NCBI GenBank assembly: GCA_030646695.1
Contig: JAUSLF010000035.1
Location: forward strand, 1 to 64,000
Source: Nitrosomonadaceae bacterium
GTDB taxonomy: Bacteria > Pseudomonadota > Gammaproteobacteria > Burkholderiales > Nitrosomonadaceae
Direction of reading: 5' to 3'
Length of the DNA stretch: 64,000 nt
In this document: one piece after another, positions 18,795-25,909 of the stretch
Layout of the letters: every line of letters starts with the position of its first letter
Position numbering within the stretch: position 1 is the stretch's first letter
Notes under the pieces: model-generated
The model's input: the letters and a program-made list of their open reading frames with translations, nothing else
Told to the model about the DNA's origin: nothing
Databases searched by the model: none
Made by a program: the position numbers and the translations under genes

Positions 18795-20198
18795 TTAATT
18801 CCGGCTATGACGGAGCGGGCCAGTTGCTTCAGTAGCCGCAAAATTATGTGAATAAGGACGTTCGTATCGCAGCAGAATATCGTGGTAGGTCCGGACGGAT
18901 TCCGTCAGGATGACCGCCTCGCCACCGCGGGCGTAGCCATGCTTCAGATTATCGAAATATTGACTGTGGCTCAGTAGCGGCAATATTTTTTTCAAGTCCA
19001 CCCATGAATCCGGGCTCGATCCCAGGCGCTGCGCCAGAATGCGCGCATCTTCCACGTGACCATAACCCAGGTTGTACGCAGCCAATGCGATCCAGGTGCG
19101 ATCGGGTTCTGCGATACGCGGCGGCAGCATTTCCTTCAGCAGCAACAGGTAACGCGCGCCAGCGAGTATGCTCTGCCGCGCATCGAGGCGGTCAGTCACT
19201 TTCATCCGGTCGGCGGTGCTCTCTGTCAGCATCATGATGCCACGTACATTGGTGAACGAAGTTGCCAGCCGGTCCCAGTGGGACTCCTTGTAGGCCAGTG
19301 CCGCGATCAAACGCCAGTCGATTCCCGTCAATTCCTCGGCTTGGTGAAAATGGGCGCGCAAATCCGGCAGGGTCGTGCGCATTTTCCCCAGGATACCGCC
19401 CACGTCCATCTGATCCAGCCGCTGGATATGGCCGTAATACCGGTCAAGCAGGCGTTTCAAAGTGCCATCCTGTTCGATTCGTTTAAAAAATTTCTGCACC
19501 TTTTCCAGTAGCTCTACGTCCTCGTTTGGAGAAAACGCCCACGCCTTACCGGTTTCATCGCCTAAATTAAAAGCTGTAGCCAGATTGGGATAGAAATTTT
19601 TTGCCAGATTGATCTGGGTGGAGTCAGCGACGGCATAGTCGATTCTGCCTTCTGCCAGTTTTTCCAGCAGTTCCTCAGCGGGGATATCCACTACATTCCA
19701 TTTTAAGCCGGGAACCTGTTGCTTTACTTCATTCAGCCGCTCAGCATGTGACGTTCCGGCCGCTATCTCAATATTTCTTCCGGCAAGGTACTGGATACTT
19801 CTGGGCTTGGGGTAATCCGTGTTATAGGCCACTTGAGGTTGTGTACGCTGATAGACTGGACCGAAACGAGCGCCTGATCCATGCTTGTCAGTAACATTCA
19901 AGCCGGCAGCGAAGTGCCCCTGCATATTTTCCAGAGCCAATAGCGCTTGGCTCAATCCTGACATCACTTTAAATCTTACCTCTACACCCAATTCGGTGGC
20001 GAATTCAGAAACCAGATCGAACTCCAGTCCGGCATAACTGCCGTCGGAATTTTCATAATAGGTATCGGGACTATTAACCGTAATGACCACCAACGCATCC
20101 GTCTTGCCTAGTGGTGACACCGGCTTCTCATGCGAATCACAAGCGGCGAGCACCAGCCCACAAAAAACAAATGCGAAAAATGAAAGGAAGATGCGCAT
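18795..20198 (-). CDS. mltF: Membrane-bound lytic transglycosylase F
   Basis: About 467 residues. The start giving MRIFLSFFAFVFCGLVLAAC places a lipobox-like LAAC at the signal peptide end, so it is anchored to the outer membrane. The N-terminal half is a periplasmic solute-binding (SBP3-like) domain with YAGLEFDLVSEFA and AVADSTQINLA. The C-terminal half is the SLT lysozyme-like domain with the catalytic Glu in ALAYKESHWD and the WIALAAYNLGYGHV segment. It cleaves peptidoglycan to 1,6-anhydro muropeptides. Length and domain order match MltF. The gene is divergent from tRNA-Ser. Confidence 0.94.
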   Translation of the reverse strand: MRIFLSFFAFVFCGLVLAACDSHEKPVSPLGKTDALVVITVNSPDTYYENSDGSYAGLEFDLVSEFATELGVEVRFKVMSGLSQALLALENMQGHFAAGLNVTDKHGSGARFGPVYQRTQPQVAYNTDYPKPRSIQYLAGRNIEIAAGTSHAERLNEVKQQVPGLKWNVVDIPAEELLEKLAEGRIDYAVADSTQINLAKNFYPNLATAFNLGDETGKAWAFSPNEDVELLEKVQKFFKRIEQDGTLKRLLDRYYGHIQRLDQMDVGGILGKMRTTLPDLRAHFHQAEELTGIDWRLIAALAYKESHWDRLATSFTNVRGIMMLTESTADRMKVTDRLDARQSILAGARYLLLLKEMLPPRIAEPDRTWIALAAYNLGYGHVEDARILAQRLGSSPDSWVDLKKILPLLSHSQYFDNLKHGYARGGEAVILTESVRTYHDILLRYERPYSHNFAATEATGPLRHSRN

Positions 20199-20291
20199 AG
20201 GATAGAAATGAGTGGGATACCGGGACATTCTGCCATGTTTTTGCCACGAACAAGGGCAGGATAAACTGGTAAAATATTCAACCTCAAAAAT

Positions 20292-20384
20292 GGAGAGGTA
20301 CCGAAGTGGCCATAACGGCGCTGACTCGAAATCAGATGGTCAGGGTAACCTGGCACGTGGGTTCGAATCCCACCCTCTCCGCCA
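20292..20384 (+). tRNA. tRNA-Ser (anticodon CGA)
   Basis: Acceptor stem GGAGAGG pairs with CCTCTCC, followed by discriminator G and encoded CCA (20382-20384). The T arm is GTGGG-TTCGAAT-CCCAC. The anticodon loop CTCGAAA gives CGA, reading UCG. The long variable arm (CAGGGTAACCTG) is the class II type expected for serine. The defence genes begin 80 bases after its 3' end. I saw no second copy of the tRNA 3' end in the window. Confidence 0.97.
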
Positions 20385-20464
20385 AATCAACATCCATACG
20401 GTTAAAGTAGCGCCTTTGGCCTCCATCCCGGTATAGTGACTGCCCTCCCCCTTATGGGCGCCTC

Positions 20465-21985
20465 ATGTTTGAACAAGCCTTCAGAAATATCGACGACATC
20501 CTGCGCAAGGAATCCGGCTGCACTACTGAACTGGATTACACCGAACAGACCTCGTGGCTGCTGTTCCTGAAATATCTCGATGGGCTGGAGCAGGACAAGG
20601 CCACCGAAGCCGCGCTGGACGGCAAGAAATACGCCCACATCCTTGATAAGCCTTATCGCTGGGAAAGCTGGGCCGCCCCCAAGGGCAAGGACGGCAAGCT
20701 CGATCACAACACCGCGCTGACCGGCGACGACCTGCGCGACTTCGTCAATCAGAAGCTTTTCCCCTACCTGCACGGCTTCAAACAGAAAGCCAGCGGACCG
20801 GACACCATCGAATACAAGATCGGCGAAATCTTCGGCGAGATCAAGAACAAGATTTCCAGCGGCTACAACCTGCGCGAGATCATCGACCACATCGACGAGC
20901 TGCGCTTCCGCTCCCAGACCGAAAAGCACGAACTGTCGCACCTCTACGAAGCCAAGATCAAGAACATGGGCAACGCCGGGCGCAATGGCGGCGAGTATTA
21001 CACCCCGCGCGCGCTCATACGCGCCATGGTGCAGGTGGTGAACCCCAAGATAGGCGAGCGCATCTACGATGGAGCGTGCGGCTCGGCAGGCTTCCTGTGC
21101 GAAGCGTTCGATTACCTCCGCTCACGGTCCCTGAGCAATGCCGAAGGGCTCACTACCAAAGACCTCACCACGCTCCAGACCCGCACCTTCTACGGCAAGG
21201 AAAAGAAGTCGCTGGCCTACGTGATGGCGATCATGAACATGATCCTGCACGGCATCGATGCGCCCAACATCGTCCACACCAACACGCTGACTGAAAACCT
21301 AGCCGACATTCAGGAGAAAGATCGCTACGACGTGGTGCTGGCCAATCCGCCCTTCGGCGGCAAGGAGCGCAAGGAAGTGCAGCAGAACTTCCCGATCCGC
21401 ACCGGCGAGACCGCTTTCCTGTTCCTGCAGCACTTCATCAAAATGCTCAAGGCAGGCGGGCGCGGCGGCGTGGTCATCAAGAACACTTTTCTCTCCAACA
21501 CCGATAATGCTTCCGTGAGCCTGCGTAAGCTGCTGCTGGAAAGCTGCAACCTGCACACCGTACTGGACTGTCCCGGCGGCACCTTCCAGGGCGCGGGCGT
21601 GAAGACCGTGGTGCTGTTCTTCGACAAAGGCGCGCCCACCCTCCGGCATGGCTCAGGGCAGGCGCGCAAGGTCTGGTATTACCAGCTCGACCCCGGCCGC
21701 AACCTCGGCAAGACCAACCCGCTCAACGACGCCGACCTCGCCGAGTTCGTCAAGCTGCAAAAGACCTTCGCCGACTCGCCCAAGAGCTGGTCTGTTGATA
21801 CCCATGCCCTGAGCGAAGTCGAAGGGTTCGACCTGTCGGTGAAGAACCCGAACGGCGGCGAGGCCATCACGCACCGCAGCCCGCAGGCAATCATGGACGA
21901 AATCGCCGCACTGGACGCCAAGAGTGCGGAAGTGCTGGGGAATATCAGGCATGCCCTGAGCCTGTCGAACGGGGCGCTGCTATGA
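20465..21985 (+). CDS. hsdM: Type I restriction-modification DNA methylase subunit (HsdM)
   Basis: 506 residues. The N-terminal helical HsdM_N domain opens MFEQAFRNIDDILRK. The catalytic domain has the SAM-binding motif in YDGACGSAGFLCEAF and the N6-adenine motif NPPFGG near residue 299. It methylates adenine at the site chosen by HsdS and also forms the core of the restriction complex. Unusually, the C-terminal half contains three in-frame repeat-derived peptides: LRHGSGQA after DKGAPT, HALSEVEG in place of a family loop, and HALSLSNG just before the end. Each is encoded by a copy of the GAGCCTGTCGAAG-type palindromic repeat. They lie outside the catalytic motifs. Start ATG 20465 fits the family. 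Confidence 0.95.
   Translation: MFEQAFRNIDDILRKESGCTTELDYTEQTSWLLFLKYLDGLEQDKATEAALDGKKYAHILDKPYRWESWAAPKGKDGKLDHNTALTGDDLRDFVNQKLFPYLHGFKQKASGPDTIEYKIGEIFGEIKNKISSGYNLREIIDHIDELRFRSQTEKHELSHLYEAKIKNMGNAGRNGGEYYTPRALIRAMVQVVNPKIGERIYDGACGSAGFLCEAFDYLRSRSLSNAEGLTTKDLTTLQTRTFYGKEKKSLAYVMAIMNMILHGIDAPNIVHTNTLTENLADIQEKDRYDVVLANPPFGGKERKEVQQNFPIRTGETAFLFLQHFIKMLKAGGRGGVVIKNTFLSNTDNASVSLRKLLLESCNLHTVLDCPGGTFQGAGVKTVVLFFDKGAPTLRHGSGQARKVWYYQLDPGRNLGKTNPLNDADLAEFVKLQKTFADSPKSWSVDTHALSEVEGFDLSVKNPNGGEAITHRSPQAIMDEIAALDAKSAEVLGNIRHALSLSNGALL
21639..21663 (-). repeat. Palindromic repeat, family B, in frame inside hsdM (copy 1)
   Basis: CTCCGGCATGGCTCAGGGCAGG is a diverged copy of the TTCGACAGGCTCAGG unit, opposite in orientation to the two copies further downstream. 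It inserts about eight residues (LRHGSGQA) between GAPT and RKVWYY. Confidence 0.6.
21806..21826 (+). repeat. Palindromic repeat, family B, in frame inside hsdM (copy 2)
   Basis: The unit GCCCTGAGCGAAGTCGAAGG, encoding ALSEVEG, is a clean family-B copy. It interrupts a surface loop of HsdM between WSVDTH and FDLSVKNPN. Confidence 0.75.
21953..21975 (+). repeat. Palindromic repeat, family B, at the hsdM 3' end (copy 3)
   Basis: GCCCTGAGCCTGTCGAACGG lies five codons before the hsdM stop and encodes ALSLSNG. The expected family C-terminus (ILGNIRALL-like) is split into NIRH and ALL around it. Confidence 0.75.
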
Positions 21986-22007
21986 GAAAAACTCAAACCT
22001 TCCCGTT

Positions 22008-22053
22008 CGTCATTCCCGCCTTCTCCGTCGTTCCCGCGAATGCGGGAACCCAG
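22008..22053 (+). repeat. Palindromic repeats, family A, upstream of the GIY-YIG gene
   Basis: A full copy at 22026-22053 has the core TTCCCGCGAATGCGGGAA flanked by CGTCG and CCCAG. A partial copy CGTCATTCCCGCC sits at 22008-22020. The 28-base full copy is identical to the one at 22373-22400 on the other side of the GIY-YIG gene. The repeats fill most of the hsdM-to-GIY-YIG gap. Confidence 0.85.
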
Positions 22054-22082
22054 CAATTAAAAAATGTGGTGATGGTTTTCCT

Positions 22083-22466
22083 ATGAAAAGTCCTGCTGTT
22101 TACATGCTTGCGAGTGGGCAAAACGGCACGCTCTATATCGGCGTAACCTCCGATCTCATCAAGCGGGTCTGGCAGCATAGGGAAAGCGTGGTCGATGGGT
22201 TTACCAAAAAATATGGCGTGAAAATGCTGGTGTGGTATGAGCAACATGAAACCATGGAGAGTGCCATCTGCAAAGAAAAGGCCATGAAAAAATGGCTGCG
22301 GAAATGGAAGCTCGCAACGATTGAAAAGACCAATCCACATTGGCTCGATTTGTGGCCTGAAATAACCGGCCCCGTCGTTCCCGCGAATGCGGGAACCCAG
22401 CAAACTGACAACGATCTGGATTCCCGCCTACGCGGGAATGACGGCTCTTTGGGTGGTGCGCGATGA
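22083..22466 (+). CDS. GIY-YIG nuclease-family protein inside the hsd operon
   Basis: 127 residues. The first ~95 are a stand-alone GIY-YIG (URI) domain of the COG2827 type: AVYMLASG supplies the GIY strand, GTLYIGVTSDLIKRV the YIG strand and catalytic Arg, WQHRES a conserved His, and KEKAMKKWLRKWK the helix with Glu and Lys. The last ~30 residues (from about PVVPANAGTQ to the end) are simply the translation of two family-A palindromic repeats. The stop overlaps the hsdS ATG by four bases, so the repeat-encoded tail couples it to hsdS. Members of this family are predicted endonucleases with poorly known roles. Here it is flanked on both sides by the same palindrome, which suggests a mobile nuclease-repeat unit inserted between hsdM and hsdS. 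Confidence 0.88.
   Translation: MKSPAVYMLASGQNGTLYIGVTSDLIKRVWQHRESVVDGFTKKYGVKMLVWYEQHETMESAICKEKAMKKWLRKWKLATIEKTNPHWLDLWPEITGPVVPANAGTQQTDNDLDSRLRGNDGSLGGAR
22373..22443. repeat. Inverted pair of family-A palindromic repeats
   Basis: Copy 22373-22400 is identical to 22026-22053. Copy 22416-22443 (CTGGATTCCCGCC...GCGGGAATGACG) is the same family in the opposite orientation. The pair forms a BIME-like arrangement with a 15-base spacer and lies within the last codons of the GIY-YIG gene, just before hsdS. Confidence 0.85.
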
Positions 22467-23653
22467 AGGCAGGGTGGCAGACAAAGAAGCTTGGCGAGCT
22501 GTTGGAGGTTCAAAACGGCTATGCCTTCAGCAGCAAAGACTATTCGGACTCTGGGCACTTTGTGATGCGCATCGGTAACGTCCAAAATGGTTATGTTTCC
22601 TTAGCTGACCCGAAGTTCATCAAATTGCCCGCCGACGGTGCGCTAGAACGATTCATTCTCTCGGAGGGCGACATTCTGGTTTCACTCACGGGCAATGTCG
22701 GGCGAGTCGGCGTGATACAGAAAAAACATCTTCCGGCCGCCTTAAACCAGCGTGTCGCCAGAATCAGCATTCGCAAGGATTCACTAGCCATTAGAGAACT
22801 GCTGTTGTTCTTTCTTTTCTCGGATTGGTTTCGAGAAGAACTCACGGTCGCTGGGCACGGCGCGGCCCAACAAAATGTTTCAACAAAGGACCTTGTCGAG
22901 ATTCAGATTCCCATCCCTCCGCTACACGAACAGCAGCGGATCGTCGGTATCCTCGACCAAGCGTTTGACGGCATCGCCACCGCCAAAGCCAGCGCCGAAA
23001 AGAATCTGCAAAATGCCCGCGCCCTATTCGAAAGCCACCTGCAATCCGTTTTCACTCAGCGCGGCGAAGGGTGGATGGAGAAGACGTTTGGCGAAGTCTA
23101 TGACGTTCGCGACGGAACTCACGACTCGCCAAAATACCACGCGACCGGCTACCCGCTCATCACGTCGAAGAATCTGAAACGCAAAGGACTATCGTTCGAC
23201 GATGTGAAACTGGTCAGCAAACAGGATTACAACAAGATCAACGAGCGCAGCGCAGTCCACAAAGGCGACGTGTTACTCGCGATGATCGGAACGATTGGCA
23301 ATCCAACGCTCGTTGAGGTCGAACCAAATTTCGCGATAAAGAACGTCGCGCTATTCAAGATCCCGAGCGGGCAGAGCGGCGCGTTCCTGAAACATTACTT
23401 GGATTCAGGTTGGGTCATTTCAAAGATGGTGAAGGAAGCCAAGGGCACGACGCAAAAATTCGTTGGCCTCGGTTATCTTCGTGGTTTTCCAATCAATGTG
23501 CCGCTGCTTGCGACACAACTCGAAGTTGTCGAAAAGCTCGACGACCTCCACGCAAAAACCCAACGCCTCGAATCTCTCTACCAGCAAAAGCTCGCCGCGC
23601 TGGAGGCGTTGAAAAAGTCGCTGCTGCATCAGGCTTTCTCGGGGGAGTTGTGA
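22463..23653 (+). CDS. hsdS: Type I restriction-modification specificity subunit (HsdS)
   Basis: 396 residues with the usual two half-repeats. Target-recognition domain 1 (residues ~1-155) opens WQTKKLGELLEVQNGYAF and ends at the conserved IPIPPLHEQQRIVGIL. A coiled-coil spacer (ILDQAFDGIATAKASAEKNL) follows, then recognition domain 2 (WMEKTFGEVYDVRDGT to FPINVPLLATQ) and a second coiled coil ending in LLHQAFSGEL. It sets the bipartite DNA target for HsdM and HsdR. The last ~95 bases recur, fused to an hsdR-like start, at 24334-24444, marking past recombination here. Confidence 0.95.
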   Translation: MKAGWQTKKLGELLEVQNGYAFSSKDYSDSGHFVMRIGNVQNGYVSLADPKFIKLPADGALERFILSEGDILVSLTGNVGRVGVIQKKHLPAALNQRVARISIRKDSLAIRELLLFFLFSDWFREELTVAGHGAAQQNVSTKDLVEIQIPIPPLHEQQRIVGILDQAFDGIATAKASAEKNLQNARALFESHLQSVFTQRGEGWMEKTFGEVYDVRDGTHDSPKYHATGYPLITSKNLKRKGLSFDDVKLVSKQDYNKINERSAVHKGDVLLAMIGTIGNPTLVEVEPNFAIKNVALFKIPSGQSGAFLKHYLDSGWVISKMVKEAKGTTQKFVGLGYLRGFPINVPLLATQLEVVEKLDDLHAKTQRLESLYQQKLAALEALKKSLLHQAFSGEL

Positions 23654-23701
23654 ACAACCTCAGTTGTCCTATCAAGTCCGGCATGACGTGCGCTGAAGGT
23701 G

Positions 23702-23743
23702 TTGCATGTAACAAAAAACTGGTTACTATGTGTTTCATGTAAC
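23702..23743 (+). promoter_or_regulatory. Promoter and repeated motif before the toxin-antitoxin pair
   Basis: TTGCAT (23702-23707), a 16-base spacer and TACTAT (23724-23729) form a plausible sigma-70 promoter. CATGTAAC occurs at 23705-23712 and 23736-23743, flanking the -10, with a related GGTTACTATG between. These could be operator half-sites for autoregulation by the antitoxin. GGAGGT follows eight bases before the ATG. Confidence 0.5.
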
Positions 23744-23763
23744 GCTGAATGTTGGAGGTAATC

Positions 23764-23976
23764 ATGAAAGCAAGTACATCGGCGCAAGTGCAGAAGCATC
23801 GCGCTGCGCTGCGGGCTTCCGGGCTGCGTCCGGTGCAGATTTGGGTGCCGGATACGCGGCGCGCAGGCTTTGTTGAGGAGTGCCGCCGCCAGTCGCAGCT
23901 TGTGCAGGGCGATGTGCATGAACGGGAAGCTGCGGATTGGCTTGAGGCAGTAGCCGACCGCGAAGACTGGCAATGA
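23764..23976 (+). CDS. MazE-type antitoxin (DUF3018-like)
   Basis: 70 residues from the ATG after GGAGGTAATC. The sequence KHRAALRASGLRPVQIWVPD, then TRRAGFVEECRRQSQLV, is the hallmark of the short antitoxins of the DUF3018 type that accompany MazF/PemK toxins. The N-terminal half should bind DNA and autoregulate; the acidic, Trp-rich end (REAADWLEAVADREDW) should occupy the toxin. It overlaps the toxin gene by four bases (ATGA), a standard toxin-antitoxin arrangement. Confidence 0.88.
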   Translation: MKASTSAQVQKHRAALRASGLRPVQIWVPDTRRAGFVEECRRQSQLVQGDVHEREAADWLEAVADREDWQ

Positions 23977-24296
23977 GGCGTGGCGATCTGGTGACGGTGG
24001 CCTTGCAAGGCGATCTTGGCAGACCGCGCCCAGCGCTGGTCATGCAATCCGATCTGTTCGATACGCATTCTTCCATAACGATTTTGCCGGTAACTAGCGA
24101 ATTGCGCGATGCACCGTTGTTTCGCATTGCCGTGAATCCTAATGAATTAAACGGTCTAGTCAGACCTTCGCAGGTGATGGTGGATAAGCCGCAATCCATC
24201 GCGCACGAAAAGATCGGAGCGGTAATAGGTCGCCTGGACGATGAGACGATGTTGGCGGTGAATCGGGCGCTGGCGGTTTTCTTGGGATTCGCTTGA
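23973..24296 (+). CDS. MazF/PemK-type mRNA interferase toxin
   Basis: 107 residues of the PemK/MazF fold: start MRRGDLVTVALQGDLGRPRPAL with the conserved R-x-R-P-A segment, ILPVTSEL in the core, and SQVMVDKPQSIAHEKIG, the strand with the usual catalytic surroundings. Family members cleave mRNA at short motifs and are neutralised by MazE. It is coupled to the antitoxin. The pair sits between hsdS and fic, where it could stabilise the restriction locus by addiction. Confidence 0.9.
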   Translation: MRRGDLVTVALQGDLGRPRPALVMQSDLFDTHSSITILPVTSELRDAPLFRIAVNPNELNGLVRPSQVMVDKPQSIAHEKIGAVIGRLDDETMLAVNRALAVFLGFA

Positions 24297-24333
24297 CGGA
24301 TAACTTGACTCATACTTGACACATTGTGAACCA

Positions 24334-24444
24334 GTGAACGAAGCCGAAACCCAACGCCTCGAATCCCTCTACCAGCGCAAACTCACCGCGCTGGAGGCGT
24401 TGAAAAAGTCGCTGCTGCACCAAGCTTTCAATGGAAAGCTATGA
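24334..24444 (+). pseudogene. Scar: hsdR 5' end fused to hsdS 3' end
   Basis: GTGAACGAAGCCGAAACCC (24334-24352) matches the first 18 bases after the A of the hsdR ATG (25911 onward). It runs directly into CAACGCCTCGAATC and the rest of the hsdS C-terminal coding end (compare 23560-23653), finishing with LLHQAF and a TGA at 24442-24444. The switch lies within the shared bases AAACCC, as expected for a microhomology join. Only about 36 codons remain, so it is not a working subunit. Confidence 0.8.
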
Positions 24445-24466
24445 CGGCAATAGCCCGCCAATTATT

Positions 24467-24493
24467 CATACTTGTTTTATAGAAACAAGTATG
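24467..24493. promoter_or_regulatory. 11-bp palindrome upstream of fic, probable operator
   Basis: CATACTTGTTT (24467-24477) and AAACAAGTATG (24483-24493) form a perfect inverted repeat around TATAG. There is no following U-tract, so a terminator is unlikely. It is 49 bases upstream of the fic ATG. The Fic protein ends in a winged-helix-like segment, so self-repression is plausible. Confidence 0.55.
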
Positions 24494-24542
24494 AGAAACT
24501 TGGCGACTACGCTAGTGTTCTATTTTTACTTGGATATTTTCA

Positions 24543-25907
24543 ATGCGATTACCGGTAGCACCCCCGAGTTTTGAAGCCCTGTTGAGCGATACGGTCGCGC
24601 AAGGGGCGGATGAATTGTGTCGGGTGCTCGGCGCCTTTACCGAAGTGGACATGCAAGGCCGCTACCTGCACTGGGACAAAATGCGACATCGTCCCCCGCC
24701 CGAAGGTTTTAGCTCAGAACAATGGTGGCTGGGCGTCAAGATGGCCCGGCGCATGAACTATAAGTCGCTACCCCTGCGAGACAAACGAAATCTGGCATTT
24801 TGCTACTGCTTGCCAGCGATCGTGCAAAAAGAATTGCATTGGTTGGACCGGCACGCGTCCGGTTCGATTCAGGCCGAAGAGGCGATCACCGATCCGCAAA
24901 TGCGGAATACCTATTTGATTAGCAGCCTAATCGAGGAAGCCATCAGCTCCAGCCAACTGGAGGGCGCGTCAACCACACAAAACGTGGCCAAGGAAATGAT
25001 TCGTCAGGGGCGCACACCGCGTAACAAAAGCGAGCAGATGGTCATCAACAACTATCAGGCGATGCATTTTATTCGTGAATACAAGAACGAGCCGTTGACA
25101 CCATCATTGGTGTTTGAGCTTCAACGTATGCTGACCCAAAGCACCTTGGATAATGAAGATCAGGCGGGGCGATTCCGTCGCGTGAACGAAGACATCAAAG
25201 TGATGGACAACGTCAGCCACATCGTACTGCATGAGCCGCCACCCGCGCATGAATTGCCTAACCGTATGCAGGCGCTGTGCGATTTTTCCAATACCGACAC
25301 AATGCAATCCGGCAATGCAGGTACCTTTTTGCATCCCGTAATAAAAGCCATCGTGTTGCATTTTATGCTGGGCTACGATCACCCATTTTGTGATGGAAAC
25401 GGCAGAACAGCGCGCGCCTTGTTCTATTGGGCGATGGCAAAGCAAGGCTACTGGCTGGCGGAGTTTATTTCAATCTCGCATATCATTAAGCAAAGCCCGG
25501 CGCAGTACGGCCAGGCATATCTGTACACGGAAACCGACGACAACGATTTGACCTACTTTTTGGTTTATCAACTGGATGTGATTCATAAAGCGGTTACCGC
25601 TTTGCATGAGTTTCTGCACAAGAAAGTTCGCGATATTAACGAAGCCGAAAAGATGCTGACACAGAACGCGTACTTGAAGGATCGACTGAACTTCCGGCAG
25701 TTGACACTGCTGCGCCATGCCCTGAAGCATCCGCGTTTCGCTTACGTAATCGAGGAACATCAACGCTCCCACGGGATCTCGTATGATGTGGCACGTAAAG
25801 ACCTCCTGTTTATGGCAGATGAGCTAAAACTGCTGACCAAAACTAAAGACGGAAAACGTTATCTGTTTGTAGCCCCTGAAGATCTTGAGCTGAGAATTTG
25901 CAAATAA
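24543..25907 (+). CDS. Fic-domain protein (AMPylase-type) with N-terminal inhibitory motif
   Basis: 454 residues. The Fic core motif HPFCDGNGRTAR lies near residue 280 and contains the catalytic His and the phosphate-binding Gly-Asn-Gly-Arg. An inhibitory helix motif SSQLEG (S-x-x-x-E-G) is near residue 140, N-terminal to the core, so this is a class II Fic that should be autoinhibited by its Glu. The C-terminal part (KHPRFAYVIEEHQRSHGISYDVARKD, described by its ends) reads as a winged helix. Fic enzymes transfer AMP, UMP or phosphate groups to proteins; the target is unknown. The gene sits between the toxin-antitoxin pair and hsdR, two bases before the hsdR ATG, so they are likely co-transcribed. 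Confidence 0.93.
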   Translation: MRLPVAPPSFEALLSDTVAQGADELCRVLGAFTEVDMQGRYLHWDKMRHRPPPEGFSSEQWWLGVKMARRMNYKSLPLRDKRNLAFCYCLPAIVQKELHWLDRHASGSIQAEEAITDPQMRNTYLISSLIEEAISSSQLEGASTTQNVAKEMIRQGRTPRNKSEQMVINNYQAMHFIREYKNEPLTPSLVFELQRMLTQSTLDNEDQAGRFRRVNEDIKVMDNVSHIVLHEPPPAHELPNRMQALCDFSNTDTMQSGNAGTFLHPVIKAIVLHFMLGYDHPFCDGNGRTARALFYWAMAKQGYWLAEFISISHIIKQSPAQYGQAYLYTETDDNDLTYFLVYQLDVIHKAVTALHEFLHKKVRDINEAEKMLTQNAYLKDRLNFRQLTLLRHALKHPRFAYVIEEHQRSHGISYDVARKDLLFMADELKLLTKTKDGKRYLFVAPEDLELRICK

Positions 25908-25909
25908 AG

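Noticed and set aside
20360-20384. tRNA-Ser 3' end as an attachment site with a downstream duplicate
   Set aside because: I found no second copy of the T-arm/acceptor sequence in the window and no integrase gene, so an att pair cannot be claimed.
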